Shown here: positions 23,636-32,356 of the stretch, piece by piece
Position numbering within the stretch: the stretch's first letter is position 1
How the letters are laid out: every line of letters starts with the position of its first letter
Source of the DNA: Anaerolineae bacterium
Lineage (GTDB): Bacteria; Chloroflexota; Anaerolineae; Promineifilales; Promineifilaceae
Direction: 5' to 3'
DNA length: 40,403 bases
Assembly (NCBI GenBank): GCA_015486215.1
Contig: WFSA01000072.1
Location: forward strand, 1-40,403
Notes under the pieces: model-generated
Seen by the model: only the letters and a program-made list of their open reading frames with translations
What the model was told of the DNA's origin: nothing
Databases searched by the model: none
Made by a program: the position numbers and the translations under genes

Positions 23636-23818
23636 ATGAATGAAAAACGATTTGTACGCTCAAATGACAAAATGCTTGCTGGCGTAGCCGCTGGTATAGC
23701 TAATTATCTTGGCTTAGATCCGATGCTTGCACGACTTGCATTTGTCTTGTTCTCATTGTTGGGTGGAGCAGGTGGCTTGGTCTACTTGGTTTTATGGATT
23801 ATTATGCCGAAAGAGTAG
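23636..23818 (+). CDS. PspC-domain miniprotein
   Basis: 60 residues forming essentially one PspC domain: KRFVRSNDKMLAGVAAGIAN, YLGLDPMLARLAFVLFSLLG, then a hydrophobic VYLVLWIIMPKE end. The second half is a membrane segment. PspC domains occur in phage-shock-type envelope stress systems and as toxin-like or sensory membrane proteins; no pspA is nearby. AAGGTG lies eight bases before ATG 23636. Two hairpins follow, so it is probably a monocistronic unit. Confidence 0.9.
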   Translation: MNEKRFVRSNDKMLAGVAAGIANYLGLDPMLARLAFVLFSLLGGAGGLVYLVLWIIMPKE

Positions 23819-23839
23819 ATAGAAAGATGGTGGGTTTTA

Positions 23840-23870
23840 GGTGACAGGCACTTGCCAAGTGCCTGTCACC
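23840..23870. repeat. 31-bp hairpin repeat
   Basis: GGTGACAGGCACTTG and CAAGTGCCTGTCACC form a 15-bp perfect stem around one unpaired base, 21 bp after the PspC stop. It has no T-run and looks like a REP-type element. Confidence 0.85.
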
Positions 23871-23881
23871 TTGAAGAACAT

Positions 23882-23919
23882 AACATGCCCTTCCCCGAAA
23901 TGGGAAAGGGCATGTTTTA
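23882..23919. terminator. Terminator-like hairpin between convergent pspC-like gene and ACIII cluster
   Basis: ACATGCCCTTCCC and GGGAAAGGGCATGT form an imperfect stem followed by TTTTAT on the plus strand. It lies between the ends of two convergent units and probably serves both. Confidence 0.7.
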
Positions 23920-23947
23920 TATGTTTAGCTGAACAAACGGCCGTTTA

Positions 23948-25057
23948 CTACGGCCCCAACGTCCCCACATACGTCAACACCTGCCACATCTGCTCCTGAT
24001 CCATCTTCCGCTTCATTGCCGGCATATCATTCAACCCTTCGGCTATGCGGCACAGATATTCGCCGCCATTTTCATGCAGATACGTTTGCACATCTGCATC
24101 CGTCAAATTAGTCGGCACATAAGACAATCCATCCGCCCCAGCCCCATCATCAGCGTGACAACGCACACAATTATCCTCATATAACAGCAGACCAGCGGCG
24201 ATAGCATCCGCATCATCCCACGCAAATGGGTTTGATTGCTCCAGATAAGCCGCATCACACGCTGGTTTTTCATCTTCAGCCACCTCTTCAACGACAAAGG
24301 CAGGCTCTTCTGTTGTACCTTCTGTTCCATCTTCCCCTTCAACGACCGGGGGTGGAATGATCGGGTTATAGGTGAAAGTACGCATGAAATTGACGACCGC
24401 CCACCGCTCCTCTTGGCTCAATCGTGCTTGCCATGAAGGCATATCATCGCTGCCTTGCGTCATCGCGGTAAAGAAGGTGTCGCCCGATTGATTGCTCATC
24501 AATTGGTGGTCAGCGAGATCGGCTACGTTAACAAGCTCGCTTGTTCCAGCCGCTCCATGACACTCAGCGCAATGTTCAGCGTACAACTCTTGCCCGACGA
24601 TTAACGATGCAGTTGGGGCAGCAAAACGCCATACATAATAAACGACATCCCACCGTTCATCCGCACTCAACACGGTGCTGAAATCTGGCACGTCGGCCGT
24701 ATGACCGCTTGTTGTTGCTTGGAAGAACTCGGCGGGCGTTTTGCCATGCCGATAAGCTGTGTCGGTGAAGTCATGCGCGTTGGGAACAGAGCCAGTGCCG
24801 TCTTCAGCGTGACACTCGGCGCAATGTTCCACATATAACGCTTCGCCGCCCTCTGCCGCCGGTGAGGCGGAGGGGTATTCTATAATGAGGGGGTCGGCAA
24901 CGGCCGTTTCTTCTATCATATCATCCGCCATCACAGGGGACAGCGTCGGAATCGGCGTTGCCCCTTTCGGATACGGATTTGGATTTCCCGTACAGGCCGA
25001 CAGCCCCATCAAAACGAGAAATAAACCTGCAAGTACTATATTTTTTCGAGTTAGCAT
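23948..25057 (-). CDS. Triheme c-type cytochrome lipoprotein
   Basis: 369 residues with a lipobox GLSAC (Cys22), so anchored to the outer face of the membrane. Three class-I cytochrome c modules carry CAECH (~79), CAECH (~170) and CVRCH (~295). The first two modules (LYVEHCAECH, LYAEHCAECH) look like an internal duplication, and an acidic Glu-rich linker precedes the third. As the last gene of the ACIII cluster, 59 bp after actE, it is a good candidate for the electron acceptor that carries electrons from the complex to a terminal oxidase, none of which is encoded in the window. Confidence 0.88.
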   Translation of the reverse strand: MLTRKNIVLAGLFLVLMGLSACTGNPNPYPKGATPIPTLSPVMADDMIEETAVADPLIIEYPSASPAAEGGEALYVEHCAECHAEDGTGSVPNAHDFTDTAYRHGKTPAEFFQATTSGHTADVPDFSTVLSADERWDVVYYVWRFAAPTASLIVGQELYAEHCAECHGAAGTSELVNVADLADHQLMSNQSGDTFFTAMTQGSDDMPSWQARLSQEERWAVVNFMRTFTYNPIIPPPVVEGEDGTEGTTEEPAFVVEEVAEDEKPACDAAYLEQSNPFAWDDADAIAAGLLLYEDNCVRCHADDGAGADGLSYVPTNLTDADVQTYLHENGGEYLCRIAEGLNDMPAMKRKMDQEQMWQVLTYVGTLGP

Positions 25058-25076
25058 AATTTAATGGATAATGAAT

Positions 25077-25108
25077 AATTGATAATGGATAATTACCCAT
25101 TATCAATT
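25077..25108. repeat. Hairpin in the actE-triheme gap
   Basis: AATTGATAATGG and CCATTATCAATT form a 12-bp perfect stem. Similar TGGATAAT/ATTATCCA sequences recur at ~14240-14290. It may modulate transcript levels of the last gene. Confidence 0.7.
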
Positions 25109-25116
25109 CTCAATTA

Positions 25117-25638
25117 TCAATTCTCCATTGTTAACGTGCGAAGATGATTGACAACATCCCATCGCTCCCGAACGGTTAAATTTTCATATAACGCAGGCAT
25201 CCCTTTCTGCCCTTGCGTGATGGTACGGAATATCTTTCCATCTTCCTGCTTGGCGATATTACTGCCCGTGATGTCTGGCGGCGGATCGGCCTCTGCATCT
25301 TCATAATAGGCAGCAATAGAACCGTCGCCCACACCATCTTCACCATGACAAAGAGCGCAATGGATCGAATATAAAATTTCTCCACGCTGCAAAGAGTGTG
25401 CATCAGCGTTAACGGGGTTATCAGGCAGACTGCCAAAGACAATCGCCTGCCCTTCAATAGAAACTGCCCCTGCCGGCGGCAAGCCGCGATGCCCTTCTTG
25501 ATACCCAGTCGTTGGATTCTCAGCCATATTGGTAGGGATCGGGATTTTGATTATTTGATAGGTAAACAGCAGCCCGACAATAAGAGGAACTGTCAACCCA
25601 GCAAGAATAAGATATGCGCGTTTAGCTTGTCTGCTCAT
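25117..25638 (-). CDS. actE: ACIII subunit ActE (monoheme cytochrome c)
   Basis: 173 residues. An N-terminal hydrophobic segment (~8-27) anchors or exports it, and one heme motif CALCH lies near residue 94 within SIHCALCHGEDGVGDG. GKIFRTITQGQKGMPALYEN supplies the distal Met region. ActE is the periplasmic monoheme subunit of Alternative Complex III. Its start overlaps the actD stop by four bases, showing translational coupling. Confidence 0.9.
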   Translation of the reverse strand: MSRQAKRAYLILAGLTVPLIVGLLFTYQIIKIPIPTNMAENPTTGYQEGHRGLPPAGAVSIEGQAIVFGSLPDNPVNADAHSLQRGEILYSIHCALCHGEDGVGDGSIAAYYEDAEADPPPDITGSNIAKQEDGKIFRTITQGQKGMPALYENLTVRERWDVVNHLRTLTMEN

Positions 25639-26162
25639 AATGTCATCTTCTCCGGACGATGGATATCTTGTCCACCATTGCTTTCCATCGCCGAAACAGC
25701 CGCTTTTTCCTGATTAAGCGGGATGTTCTCCAATAAGACGGACAGCATCCCGCTGGTGACGCGCTTGGTGTAGAATTTCTTCTCAAAACCGGGCACATCA
25801 ATCTCCCATAACACACCGATAAATATAGCGATAACGGTGAACAACATTGTAAAAATATAGGTAATGATCGCCGCTGGCGGGCCGCCTGTGAGCGGGTGAC
25901 CGCTTACATTGATCGGATATAGGCGAGGGGTGACAGACGAAAGGAAAAATCCCGTTGCAAACCCAAGAGCCGATCCCGCCAACACAATCAGCGGCAGACG
26001 AATCCATATATGTTCCCGTCCCAATGATTGCTCAGGGTAGGGGATGGGTGAGATGACCGTGATCTGATCATCTTGCACACCCAAATCGTAAATATCATCA
26101 AGGGCAGCGGCCGTTGCCGTATCATCTTCAAACAGCCCCATCAGATTAATTGTTTTGTTCAT
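25635..26162 (-). CDS. actD: ACIII subunit ActD (two-helix membrane protein)
   Basis: 175 residues from ATG 26162, with GGAGTG upstream. An N-terminal soluble part (LMGLFEDDTATAAALDDIYD) is followed by two membrane segments (~55-76 and ~96-120) with the characteristic SGHPLTGGPPAAIITYIF between them. This matches ActD, the DUF3341-type subunit that packs against ActC at the membrane. A frame extending to 26186 would read into the TGCAAA repeat and is not favoured. Confidence 0.92.
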   Translation of the reverse strand: MNKTINLMGLFEDDTATAAALDDIYDLGVQDDQITVISPIPYPEQSLGREHIWIRLPLIVLAGSALGFATGFFLSSVTPRLYPINVSGHPLTGGPPAAIITYIFTMLFTVIAIFIGVLWEIDVPGFEKKFYTKRVTSGMLSVLLENIPLNQEKAAVSAMESNGGQDIHRPEKMTL

Positions 26163-26173
26163 AAAGCACTCCG

Positions 26174-26205
26174 TGCAAACCTGCAAACTTGCAAATTTGC
26201 AAACT
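26174..26205. repeat. TGCAAAYY octamer array between actC and actD
   Basis: Four consecutive 8-base units (TGCAAACC, TGCAAACT, TGCAAATT, TGCAAACT) fill most of the 42-bp gap. Related arrays lie at 30570-30636, 31177-31211 and 35499-35530, all inside or at the edge of the same respiratory locus. Confidence 0.85.
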
Positions 26206-27629
26206 CAGTCCACCTGCGTAATTGTCACCACTTCCACACGGCCGACTTGGCGCGTGCTAAAGCGCAGTCGCCCTTGCTTGACCTCCCAAACAGGTACATA
26301 CGGAATGACCCGTGTGAAAATCATGTAAAAGAGAATAAATCCAGCAAATGTCATCGCCACGATGCTGATAGTGACCCATGTTGGTTTATAATCACCCCAA
26401 TTGAATGGCATGTAATTTCGCATCAAGTTGCCGGCAACGATCAAGAACCGTTCGATATACATGCCGACATTGACCATTAAAGTCAGAATCAACAAGAAGA
26501 GCGGACTGCGGCGCACTTTTCGGAAGGCCAAGAAGAAGATAGGAATGATATTGAGAACCATCATTGTGATGAATAGAGGCGCAAGATCGCCGTACCATTC
26601 ATCATGCAGCAGTTCAACGGTGATGGGCATATTGCTGTACCATTCCACGATCAGCCCCGCGAACCAGACGTATATCCAAGAGATACCAGCGACGAAGATT
26701 AACTTGCCAACATTGTCGAGATGCTCTTTCCGTAAATAAAAATCAAGTTTCATCCCCCATCGCACCAGCACTAAAATAGTTGCTAACGCTGAAAGGCCAG
26801 AAAAAACGGCTCCGATGATGAAGAAAATCGGCAAAATGGTACTGTTCCAGCGCGGTTGCGTCGTGACAGCAAAATCCCATGAAACGATGGAGTGAACAGA
26901 GAGGAAGATGGGGATAATAACGATGGCGAAGATGCCCAACGCTTTCTCCAATTTATGCCATCCCGCTTCTGTTCCGCGCCATCCTAATGCCATCGCTCGA
27001 TACAGTTTGTACCGCCAGCCGGTTGAATTATCCCGTGCCATGCCCAAATCGGGGATGAGAGCGAGGTAGAGATAGAGGCTGCTGCCCACTAGATAGGTGG
27101 TGATAGCGAGCATGTCCCACATCAACGGGGATTGAAAATTCGGCCACAGGTGGCGGTTATTGGGGTAGGGGAACATCCAGATGACTTTCCACAAGCGTCC
27201 CACATGAATCATGGGGTACATGCCGGCCATCATCAGGGCGAAGGCGGTCATCGCCTCTGCGCCGCGTGTGATAGGCCGCCGCCAATCCGCTTTAAAAATA
27301 CGCAAAACGGCCGAGATCATTGTTCCTGCATGGCTAATACCCACCCAAAACACAAAGGTGGAGATATACATGCCCCAATAGACGGGACGGTTGATGCCGG
27401 CAACGCCGAATCCCCAGCGAATTTGGTATCCCCAAGCGTACAAGCCCCAGAAGAACACGGCCGTTAACACAGCCAGCGTCCCCCAGAACAGCGGTCCCGT
27501 TCTTTTCATCGGTTCCAACATCAAAGCGTTTAGCTCATCGTCAGAGACAGTGGTCAACAAGAGTTGATCTTGTACATCTTCTGGCACGATTACGCCATCG
27601 CTCTTTCTAATTCTTTTAATTTTAGACAC
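26205..27629 (-). CDS. actC: ACIII subunit ActC (NrfD-like quinol-interacting membrane protein)
   Basis: 474 residues, starting at GTG 27629 with AGGAGG nine bases upstream and overlapping the actB2 stop. About ten membrane helices. NrfD/PsrC-type features include FWVGISHAGTMISAVLRIF, RRPITRGAEAMTAFALMMAG, HSIVSWDFAVTTQPRWNST and MYIERFLIVAGNLMRNYMPF. ActC is the integral subunit that receives quinol next to the iron-sulfur subunit. No second NrfD-like gene (actF) is present downstream in this cluster. Confidence 0.94.
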   Translation of the reverse strand: MSKIKRIRKSDGVIVPEDVQDQLLLTTVSDDELNALMLEPMKRTGPLFWGTLAVLTAVFFWGLYAWGYQIRWGFGVAGINRPVYWGMYISTFVFWVGISHAGTMISAVLRIFKADWRRPITRGAEAMTAFALMMAGMYPMIHVGRLWKVIWMFPYPNNRHLWPNFQSPLMWDMLAITTYLVGSSLYLYLALIPDLGMARDNSTGWRYKLYRAMALGWRGTEAGWHKLEKALGIFAIVIIPIFLSVHSIVSWDFAVTTQPRWNSTILPIFFIIGAVFSGLSALATILVLVRWGMKLDFYLRKEHLDNVGKLIFVAGISWIYVWFAGLIVEWYSNMPITVELLHDEWYGDLAPLFITMMVLNIIPIFFLAFRKVRRSPLFLLILTLMVNVGMYIERFLIVAGNLMRNYMPFNWGDYKPTWVTISIVAMTFAGFILFYMIFTRVIPYVPVWEVKQGRLRFSTRQVGRVEVVTITQVD

Positions 27630-28389
27630 GAGTTTCGCCTCCTTTGAGATAGATAACTGCCGGCCCTGTACCTAAGTTATCGAGCAAGCGGAAAGCACGG
27701 GAGCTGCGAGCCTCTTGACTGACTGCACTTTCGGAATCGTTCAAATTTCCAAAGGTGAACGCATCAGTCGGGCAGGATTGAACACAAGCGGGCGCAATTT
27801 CTCCATCTTGTACATCGCGTCCCTCTGCCTTTGCATCCTCTTGGGTGCGGCGGATACGCTGTACGCAAAAGGTGCATTTTTCCATAATACCGCGTGAACG
27901 AACCGTCACGTCAGGATTAAGCTGTTCGGCTAAAGGTTCGGGATAGATGGGGTCAAACCAATTGTACATGCGTGTTTTGTACGGGCAGGCCGAGCCGCAG
28001 AAGCGAGTACCGATACAACGGTTATAAATCTGGCCGTTCAACCCCTCATCGCTGTGATAAGTGGCGTAAACGGGGCAGACCGCTTCGCAAGGTGCGTCGG
28101 TGCATTGTTGGCACATGACAGGCATGAATTTTGCTTTGACATTGGGGTATTCCCCTTCCCAATACCGTTCGATACGCAGCCAATGGGCAGAACGGCCGTA
28201 TGCCGTCTCTTCTTCGCCCACCACTGGGACATTATTTTCAGCATGACAAGCGACAACACATGCCTGACACCCGGTACATTTATCCAAATCAATAGATAAA
28301 CCCCAGCGTGTTTCAGCAGTTGTCTCCCCGCCATGCCCGCCGCCTTCATTTTCGGGCGTATTAAGTGAGTTCTTCTTTGCCGTGGCCAT
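27622..28389 (-). CDS. actB2: ACIII iron-sulfur subunit ActB2 (split ActB C-terminal part)
   Basis: 255 residues with four ferredoxin-type clusters. The first is CTGCQACVVAC (Cys38, 41, 44, 48); the second includes Cys93, 96, 101 and 105. The third reads CIGTRFCGSAC: the second cysteine is Thr128, which in ACIII marks the [3Fe-4S] cluster. CTFC and CVQSCP complete the set. In most ACIII operons this is the C-terminal half of a fused ActB; here it is a separate frame overlapping actB1 by 29 bases, with GGAG before ATG 28389. The full motif set and good start argue for a true split rather than a frameshift. Confidence 0.93.
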   Translation of the reverse strand: MATAKKNSLNTPENEGGGHGGETTAETRWGLSIDLDKCTGCQACVVACHAENNVPVVGEEETAYGRSAHWLRIERYWEGEYPNVKAKFMPVMCQQCTDAPCEAVCPVYATYHSDEGLNGQIYNRCIGTRFCGSACPYKTRMYNWFDPIYPEPLAEQLNPDVTVRSRGIMEKCTFCVQRIRRTQEDAKAEGRDVQDGEIAPACVQSCPTDAFTFGNLNDSESAVSQEARSSRAFRLLDNLGTGPAVIYLKGGETRV

Positions 28390-30559
28390 GTAAACTCTCC
28401 AATCTTGCTAACTTCTCTTTTCGTCCAGTCCGTTCGATGCGAACGCGAGCAGATGCCCACGCTAACGCCCCCGTCTTTGGATCGGTTATCGTTCCCACTA
28501 AATCCATCGGATTGCTGCCGCGTTTTTGGGCGTAACGGCCGTAATCCTCATGCCCTTGTCCCACCGGAATCGCCACCACATCGGGGCGGATGCCGGGATA
28601 GACAACAACGCGGGCTTCAATCTCCCCATTTGGCGAGATGATTTTGACAACATCATTATCATGCACCCCATATTTGTGAGCCGTTTGGGGGTTCATCTCA
28701 ACCCATGTATTCCAAGCCGCCGTCGTCATCGGATCGGGAGCCTCTTGCAGCCATGGCAAGTTCGCGCCCCGTCCATCACTCAAGCTGACGCTCGGATAAG
28801 GATGGAGGAAGAGGGGGTATTCCCGTGCCCTGCCATCAAAATTAGGAGCGGCGACGGGGAGCGGGCTGTTTTTGAACCCAACAGCTTCTGGTTCGGCACT
28901 CAATTTTTTGTTTGCCCACCAGCCGCCATGTTGACGGAACGCTGCCCAGAACTCTTTGCCCGTTTTTGTCGTGTATGGAGTAAGACTGGAGCCGTAAATA
29001 GAGCCGCTCATATCTTCCATAAACAGGATTTCGCTTTCCCACGGCAACGCTTTTGCCGCCGCGCCGCCCATCTCTTTTGCCAACGCCATGATCACTTCCG
29101 TTGTTGAACGGGTGTCGTACATGCGCTCGACGATGGGTTGCTGGCTGGCAACGGCTGGCCGGTCGCCGCCTGATGAGGCGACTTGGTAGCCCCAGCTTTC
29201 CAGATAGGTGTTATCGGGCAGGATGAGATCGGATTGAACGGCCGTTTCATCCACAAATGAGCTAAACGAGACAATATAAGGAACGTTGGCGAGTGCCTCT
29301 TTGAAAGCGGCCGCTTGCGGCAGTTCAAAAACTGGATTTGCGCCATGTACAAACAGAATCTCGACTTCGCCCCCATTCATCCGCTCAATCAACGCCTCCA
29401 CATCGGCGAAGGAGTTGGGCATCGGGGCTGCTTCCAACGCTTCCGCTGGAGAATTGGGTGAGATATACACGCCCCCTTCTCGTCCCAATTGGTTCAAAAT
29501 AAGATTGAGGGAGTGAATGGCTAAATAGCTGTCATACCCATTGCTGTGTCCTGCAGGAGTGCCGCCGGGAACGACGACTGGGTGGTCAGCATTTGCTAAT
29601 ATGCGAGCCATCTTCTTCAAGGTATCCAACTCTATACCGCTTGCATGAGCGATCTCTTTTATATCTATATTGTGGTACATGCCAGAGAAGGAGCCGCCGC
29701 CAAGAATTTTCCCTAAGGCGAGAGCGACGAGACCGTCCATTCCCGGCCGAATCGGTACCCATTGATCGGCTGTGGCCGCTGTGGCCGACATGCGCGGCTC
29801 AAATTGAACCAGATAGCCGCGCCCGCCCGTCTGGCCGCGAAACTTGCTGTAAGCACGGCTGTAAGAGACGGGAGACATCCACGTTTCGACGAAATTGGCA
29901 CCAAATGAGAAGATCACGTCAGCGTTAGCGATGTCATAAATCGGTTGCTGCATCGTGCCAAACAATTTCTTGGCCGCTTTTGCGCTCGTTGCCCGCCCTT
30001 CGAGGGCGGCGTGTAAATCGTATTGCAACGGCGGCGGTGCGCCAATCGCTTCCAGCCAGCGGCTGGTGACATAATAGAGATTGTCGGCCATTACGCCGCC
30101 AAAAAAAATGATATTGGCGGGATCGGCTGCTTCTATTTTGTCCATCAGGCTGCTTAACGCTGTTTCCCAATGGAGGGGTTCAAAAATGCGTGATTCACGG
30201 CCGTTTTGTTTGACAGCATTTCGCAGACGGTCGGGGTTATAGAGAGCTTGCAAGCCTGCTTGTCCCCGCGCACATGTTTTGCCATCATTGAGTGGATAGC
30301 TGGGATTCCCTTCGATTTTCTTCGCACGGCCGTTAATCGTCCGCACCATAATTCCACATCCAGCCGCACACATACGGCATGTTGTCGCATACCATGTTGC
30401 TTTGCCCGGTAATGCCTCTTCTGGCGGCACAACATACGGTTCAAAATGTTCACCGACTTTTTTAGCCGCGACGGGCATCGCACCAACAGTTGCTCCTGCT
30501 GCTGCCGCCCCGCCAACCAGCTTCAAAAAACTTCGGCGTGATAATGTTGCTTTCTTCAT
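28361..30559 (-). CDS. actB1: ACIII molybdopterin-oxidoreductase-like subunit ActB1
   Basis: 732 residues from ATG 30559 (AAGGATA upstream). A twin-arginine signal (SRRSFLKLVGG) implies folded export. The protein follows the molybdopterin oxidoreductase fold, including DVIFSFGANFVETW, VQFEPRMSATAATADQWVPI, a typical VVVPGGTPAGHSNGYD region and a C-terminal dinucleotide-binding-like barrel (VEMNPQTAHKYGVHDNDVVK). Residues Cys61, 64, 68 and 96 form a C-x2-C-x3-C-x27-C motif able to bind an extra iron-sulfur cluster. ActB of studied ACIII lacks molybdenum cofactor and is regarded as structural. Together with ActB2 it replaces fused ActB. Confidence 0.92.
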   Translation of the reverse strand: MKKATLSRRSFLKLVGGAAAAGATVGAMPVAAKKVGEHFEPYVVPPEEALPGKATWYATTCRMCAAGCGIMVRTINGRAKKIEGNPSYPLNDGKTCARGQAGLQALYNPDRLRNAVKQNGRESRIFEPLHWETALSSLMDKIEAADPANIIFFGGVMADNLYYVTSRWLEAIGAPPPLQYDLHAALEGRATSAKAAKKLFGTMQQPIYDIANADVIFSFGANFVETWMSPVSYSRAYSKFRGQTGGRGYLVQFEPRMSATAATADQWVPIRPGMDGLVALALGKILGGGSFSGMYHNIDIKEIAHASGIELDTLKKMARILANADHPVVVPGGTPAGHSNGYDSYLAIHSLNLILNQLGREGGVYISPNSPAEALEAAPMPNSFADVEALIERMNGGEVEILFVHGANPVFELPQAAAFKEALANVPYIVSFSSFVDETAVQSDLILPDNTYLESWGYQVASSGGDRPAVASQQPIVERMYDTRSTTEVIMALAKEMGGAAAKALPWESEILFMEDMSGSIYGSSLTPYTTKTGKEFWAAFRQHGGWWANKKLSAEPEAVGFKNSPLPVAAPNFDGRAREYPLFLHPYPSVSLSDGRGANLPWLQEAPDPMTTAAWNTWVEMNPQTAHKYGVHDNDVVKIISPNGEIEARVVVYPGIRPDVVAIPVGQGHEDYGRYAQKRGSNPMDLVGTITDPKTGALAWASARVRIERTGRKEKLARLESLHGHGKEELT

Positions 30560-30569
30560 AGTATATCCT

Positions 30570-30636
30570 TCGGAGTTTGCAAGTTTGCAAGCCTGCAAGT
30601 CTGCAACTTCACCTGCACACCTGCACACCTGCTACT
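30570..30636. repeat. TGCAAG/TGCACA octamer array between actA and actB1
   Basis: Runs of GTTTGCAAG, CCTGCAAG, TCTGCAAC and CCTGCACA at 8-base spacing occupy nearly the whole intercistronic gap, ending close to the actA stop (30632-30634). Related to the arrays at 26174, 31177 and 35499. Confidence 0.8.
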
Positions 30637-31162
30637 TATGACATACAAGACAATCCCACAAATGCGGGGCAATATCTTCATGTTGTTGTTCGTGACAATC
30701 CAGACACCAGCCCATGTCCATTTTTTCCATTGGTGCTGCTAAATCCATCTCGCCGATGTCGCCATGACACTCTTCACAAGCCAAGCCGCTGATCACATGC
30801 GGTTGATGGCTGAAATAGACAAAATCAGGCTGTTTATTGACCCGTTCCCACGGGATGGGTTCATTATTGTTCCAATATTCAGTGACAAGCTGTACGTCAG
30901 CGTTATCTGTGGCGATGGTTTGGTGACAACCGATACATTTTTGTACCGATGGCACACCTGCCACAGGTGAACGCCCTGCATTAGAATGACAATACAGACA
31001 TTCCATACCCGCATCAATGTGGACTTTGTGGCTGTAATCCACAGGTTGACTTTCAGACGCACCAGCCGATTGTTGGCTATAATAGCCGCCGACCAAAACG
31101 GCCGTGACCAAAAATACAGCCAGTAAAATAAATGGAACTTTCCGTCGTTTAACTTGAGCCAT
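30632..31162 (-). CDS. actA: ACIII subunit ActA (pentaheme cytochrome c)
   Basis: 176 residues starting at ATG 31162, with AAGGAAC five bases upstream. A single N-terminal membrane segment (~10-28) precedes five heme motifs: CLYCH, CIGCH, CEECH, CLDCH and CLVCH. DYSHKVHIDAGMECLYCHSN and VYFSHQPHVISGLACEECHG are characteristic of ActA. It supplies the heme wire that takes electrons from ActB2 to ActE or to soluble cytochromes. An upstream in-frame extension reads through the TGCAAA array and lacks conservation features. Confidence 0.94.
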   Translation of the reverse strand: MAQVKRRKVPFILLAVFLVTAVLVGGYYSQQSAGASESQPVDYSHKVHIDAGMECLYCHSNAGRSPVAGVPSVQKCIGCHQTIATDNADVQLVTEYWNNNEPIPWERVNKQPDFVYFSHQPHVISGLACEECHGDIGEMDLAAPMEKMDMGWCLDCHEQQHEDIAPHLWDCLVCHK

Positions 31163-31176
31163 AATGTTCCTTTGAG

Positions 31177-31211
31177 AGTTTACAAACCTGCAAACTTGCA
31201 AACCTGCACGT
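31177..31211. repeat. TGCAAACC octamer array between TPR gene and actA
   Basis: GTTTACAAACC, TGCAAACT, TGCAAACC and TGCACGTT at 8-base steps, directly upstream of the actA ribosome site. Confidence 0.8.
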
Positions 31212-31214
31212 TTG

Positions 31215-32117
31215 CTACTCTGTCCCGCCCCCGTCTCCAATGTGACTGTTCTCTTCTTGTTGTTCATACTCTACAAGAGAACTTAACAATGCCTCTGCCT
31301 GATGTTTTCCTTCTTCATCGTCAGTCATGCCGATGTAGATGGTCAGGTCAGCGGCGGCGGCAGGCAGATTGCTTAAATTCATATAGGCGACAGCCCTGTT
31401 GAAGTAGGGGGCTGGCGCATCGGGTGAAAATTCAATCGCTTTGTGGAAATCTTCCAGAGCCTTATCATTTTCGCTTTTTTCTAAATATAAAACGCCGCGA
31501 TTAAAATAAGCGGCCGTCAGCTCTGGATTTAACTCCAGCGCGTAACTAAAATCTTCCATCGCCAAATCGGGTTCGCCCATATTAAGGAACGCTTGACCGC
31601 GATTGACATAGGTGGCTGCATAACCAGGGTCTAATTCAATTGCTTGATTAAAATCTTCGAGAGCCGTTGCCGGCCGCCCCATTGTGGCGTAAGTGGTTGC
31701 CCGTGCTGCAAACAGTTCGGGCATATGGGGGTTAGCCGAGATGCCGCTCTCAAAAGCGTCTAACGCATCGGCATAATCGCCTCGTTCAGCATGAATAATA
31801 CCTTTGTAATAATACGCTTGCGCCGCCGCATTCACATCAGAAGCGATGGCAATATCTAATGATTCTAACGCTTCGTCTACCTCACCCCGTCCAGCTTGCT
31901 CTAACGCTAGTTTGATAAAGTCATTGGTAGAACCGTTTTCGTTTTCGGTCTCTGTTGTGTCTGTAGTTGTGGGAATGTCGTCGTGGTAAGGATCGGATGA
32001 GGAACGGTTATATAACCATAATCCGCCGCTTATGATGATTAATGCGGCTCCTATTCCGATAATAAGCCATTGCCAAGGGAAGGAACGGCCGTTTTTAGGG
32101 AGTGTTTCTTTTGTCAT
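31215..32117 (-). CDS. Membrane-anchored TPR protein of the ACIII locus
   Basis: 300 residues from ATG 32117 with GAGGCT upstream. One membrane segment (~14-35) is followed by an acidic Thr/Glu-rich linker (~40-65) and about six tetratricopeptide repeats (~67-280), for example YYYKGIIHAERGDYADALDA and YVNRGQAFLNMGEPDLAMED. TPR proteins are protein-protein scaffolds. Its place immediately before actA suggests a role in assembling the complex or recruiting cytochromes; that is inference. It is not a standard ACIII subunit. Confidence 0.88.
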   Translation of the reverse strand: MTKETLPKNGRSFPWQWLIIGIGAALIIISGGLWLYNRSSSDPYHDDIPTTTDTTETENENGSTNDFIKLALEQAGRGEVDEALESLDIAIASDVNAAAQAYYYKGIIHAERGDYADALDAFESGISANPHMPELFAARATTYATMGRPATALEDFNQAIELDPGYAATYVNRGQAFLNMGEPDLAMEDFSYALELNPELTAAYFNRGVLYLEKSENDKALEDFHKAIEFSPDAPAPYFNRAVAYMNLSNLPAAAADLTIYIGMTDDEEGKHQAEALLSSLVEYEQQEENSHIGDGGGTE

Positions 32118-32312
32118 TAACTAGCCTCATTTGAATTTAGTGAAGAAAGCAGTGTTGAACACCTATATTAACACGTTGATCTTTTGTCTTGTTGTTATGA
32201 GAACGGTCTGTAGATTTACAAACTACACTGGCTTCCTACTCTAATTTCGTTAAAATACTCTGTCAGCTTAGGCGAGCAAGTGTCCGCACCCTTACCCGCC
32301 AATGCTAACGAG

Positions 32313-32347
32313 AAAGGTACAACCATCTCCCAAATGGTTGTACCTTT
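32313..32347. terminator. Terminator-like hairpin
   Basis: AAAGGTACAACCAT (32313-32326) pairs perfectly with ATGGTTGTACCTTT (32334-32347) and is followed by further T residues on the plus strand. On the minus strand, the direction of the respiratory genes, the trailing sequence is TTTCTC, so it may partly separate the dodecaheme gene from the TPR-act genes. Confidence 0.7.
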
Positions 32348-32356
32348 TTTTGTCGA

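Noticed and set aside
27622-28389. ActB split as a frameshifted pseudogene
   Set aside because: ActB2 has its own ribosome site and start and intact cluster motifs, and both parts are full length.
28526-29107. Long plus-strand frame opposite actB1
   Set aside because: It mirrors the coding strand of a well-supported gene and has no recognisable domain or start signal. Similar antisense frames over ParA, tkt and the kinase were dropped for the same reason.
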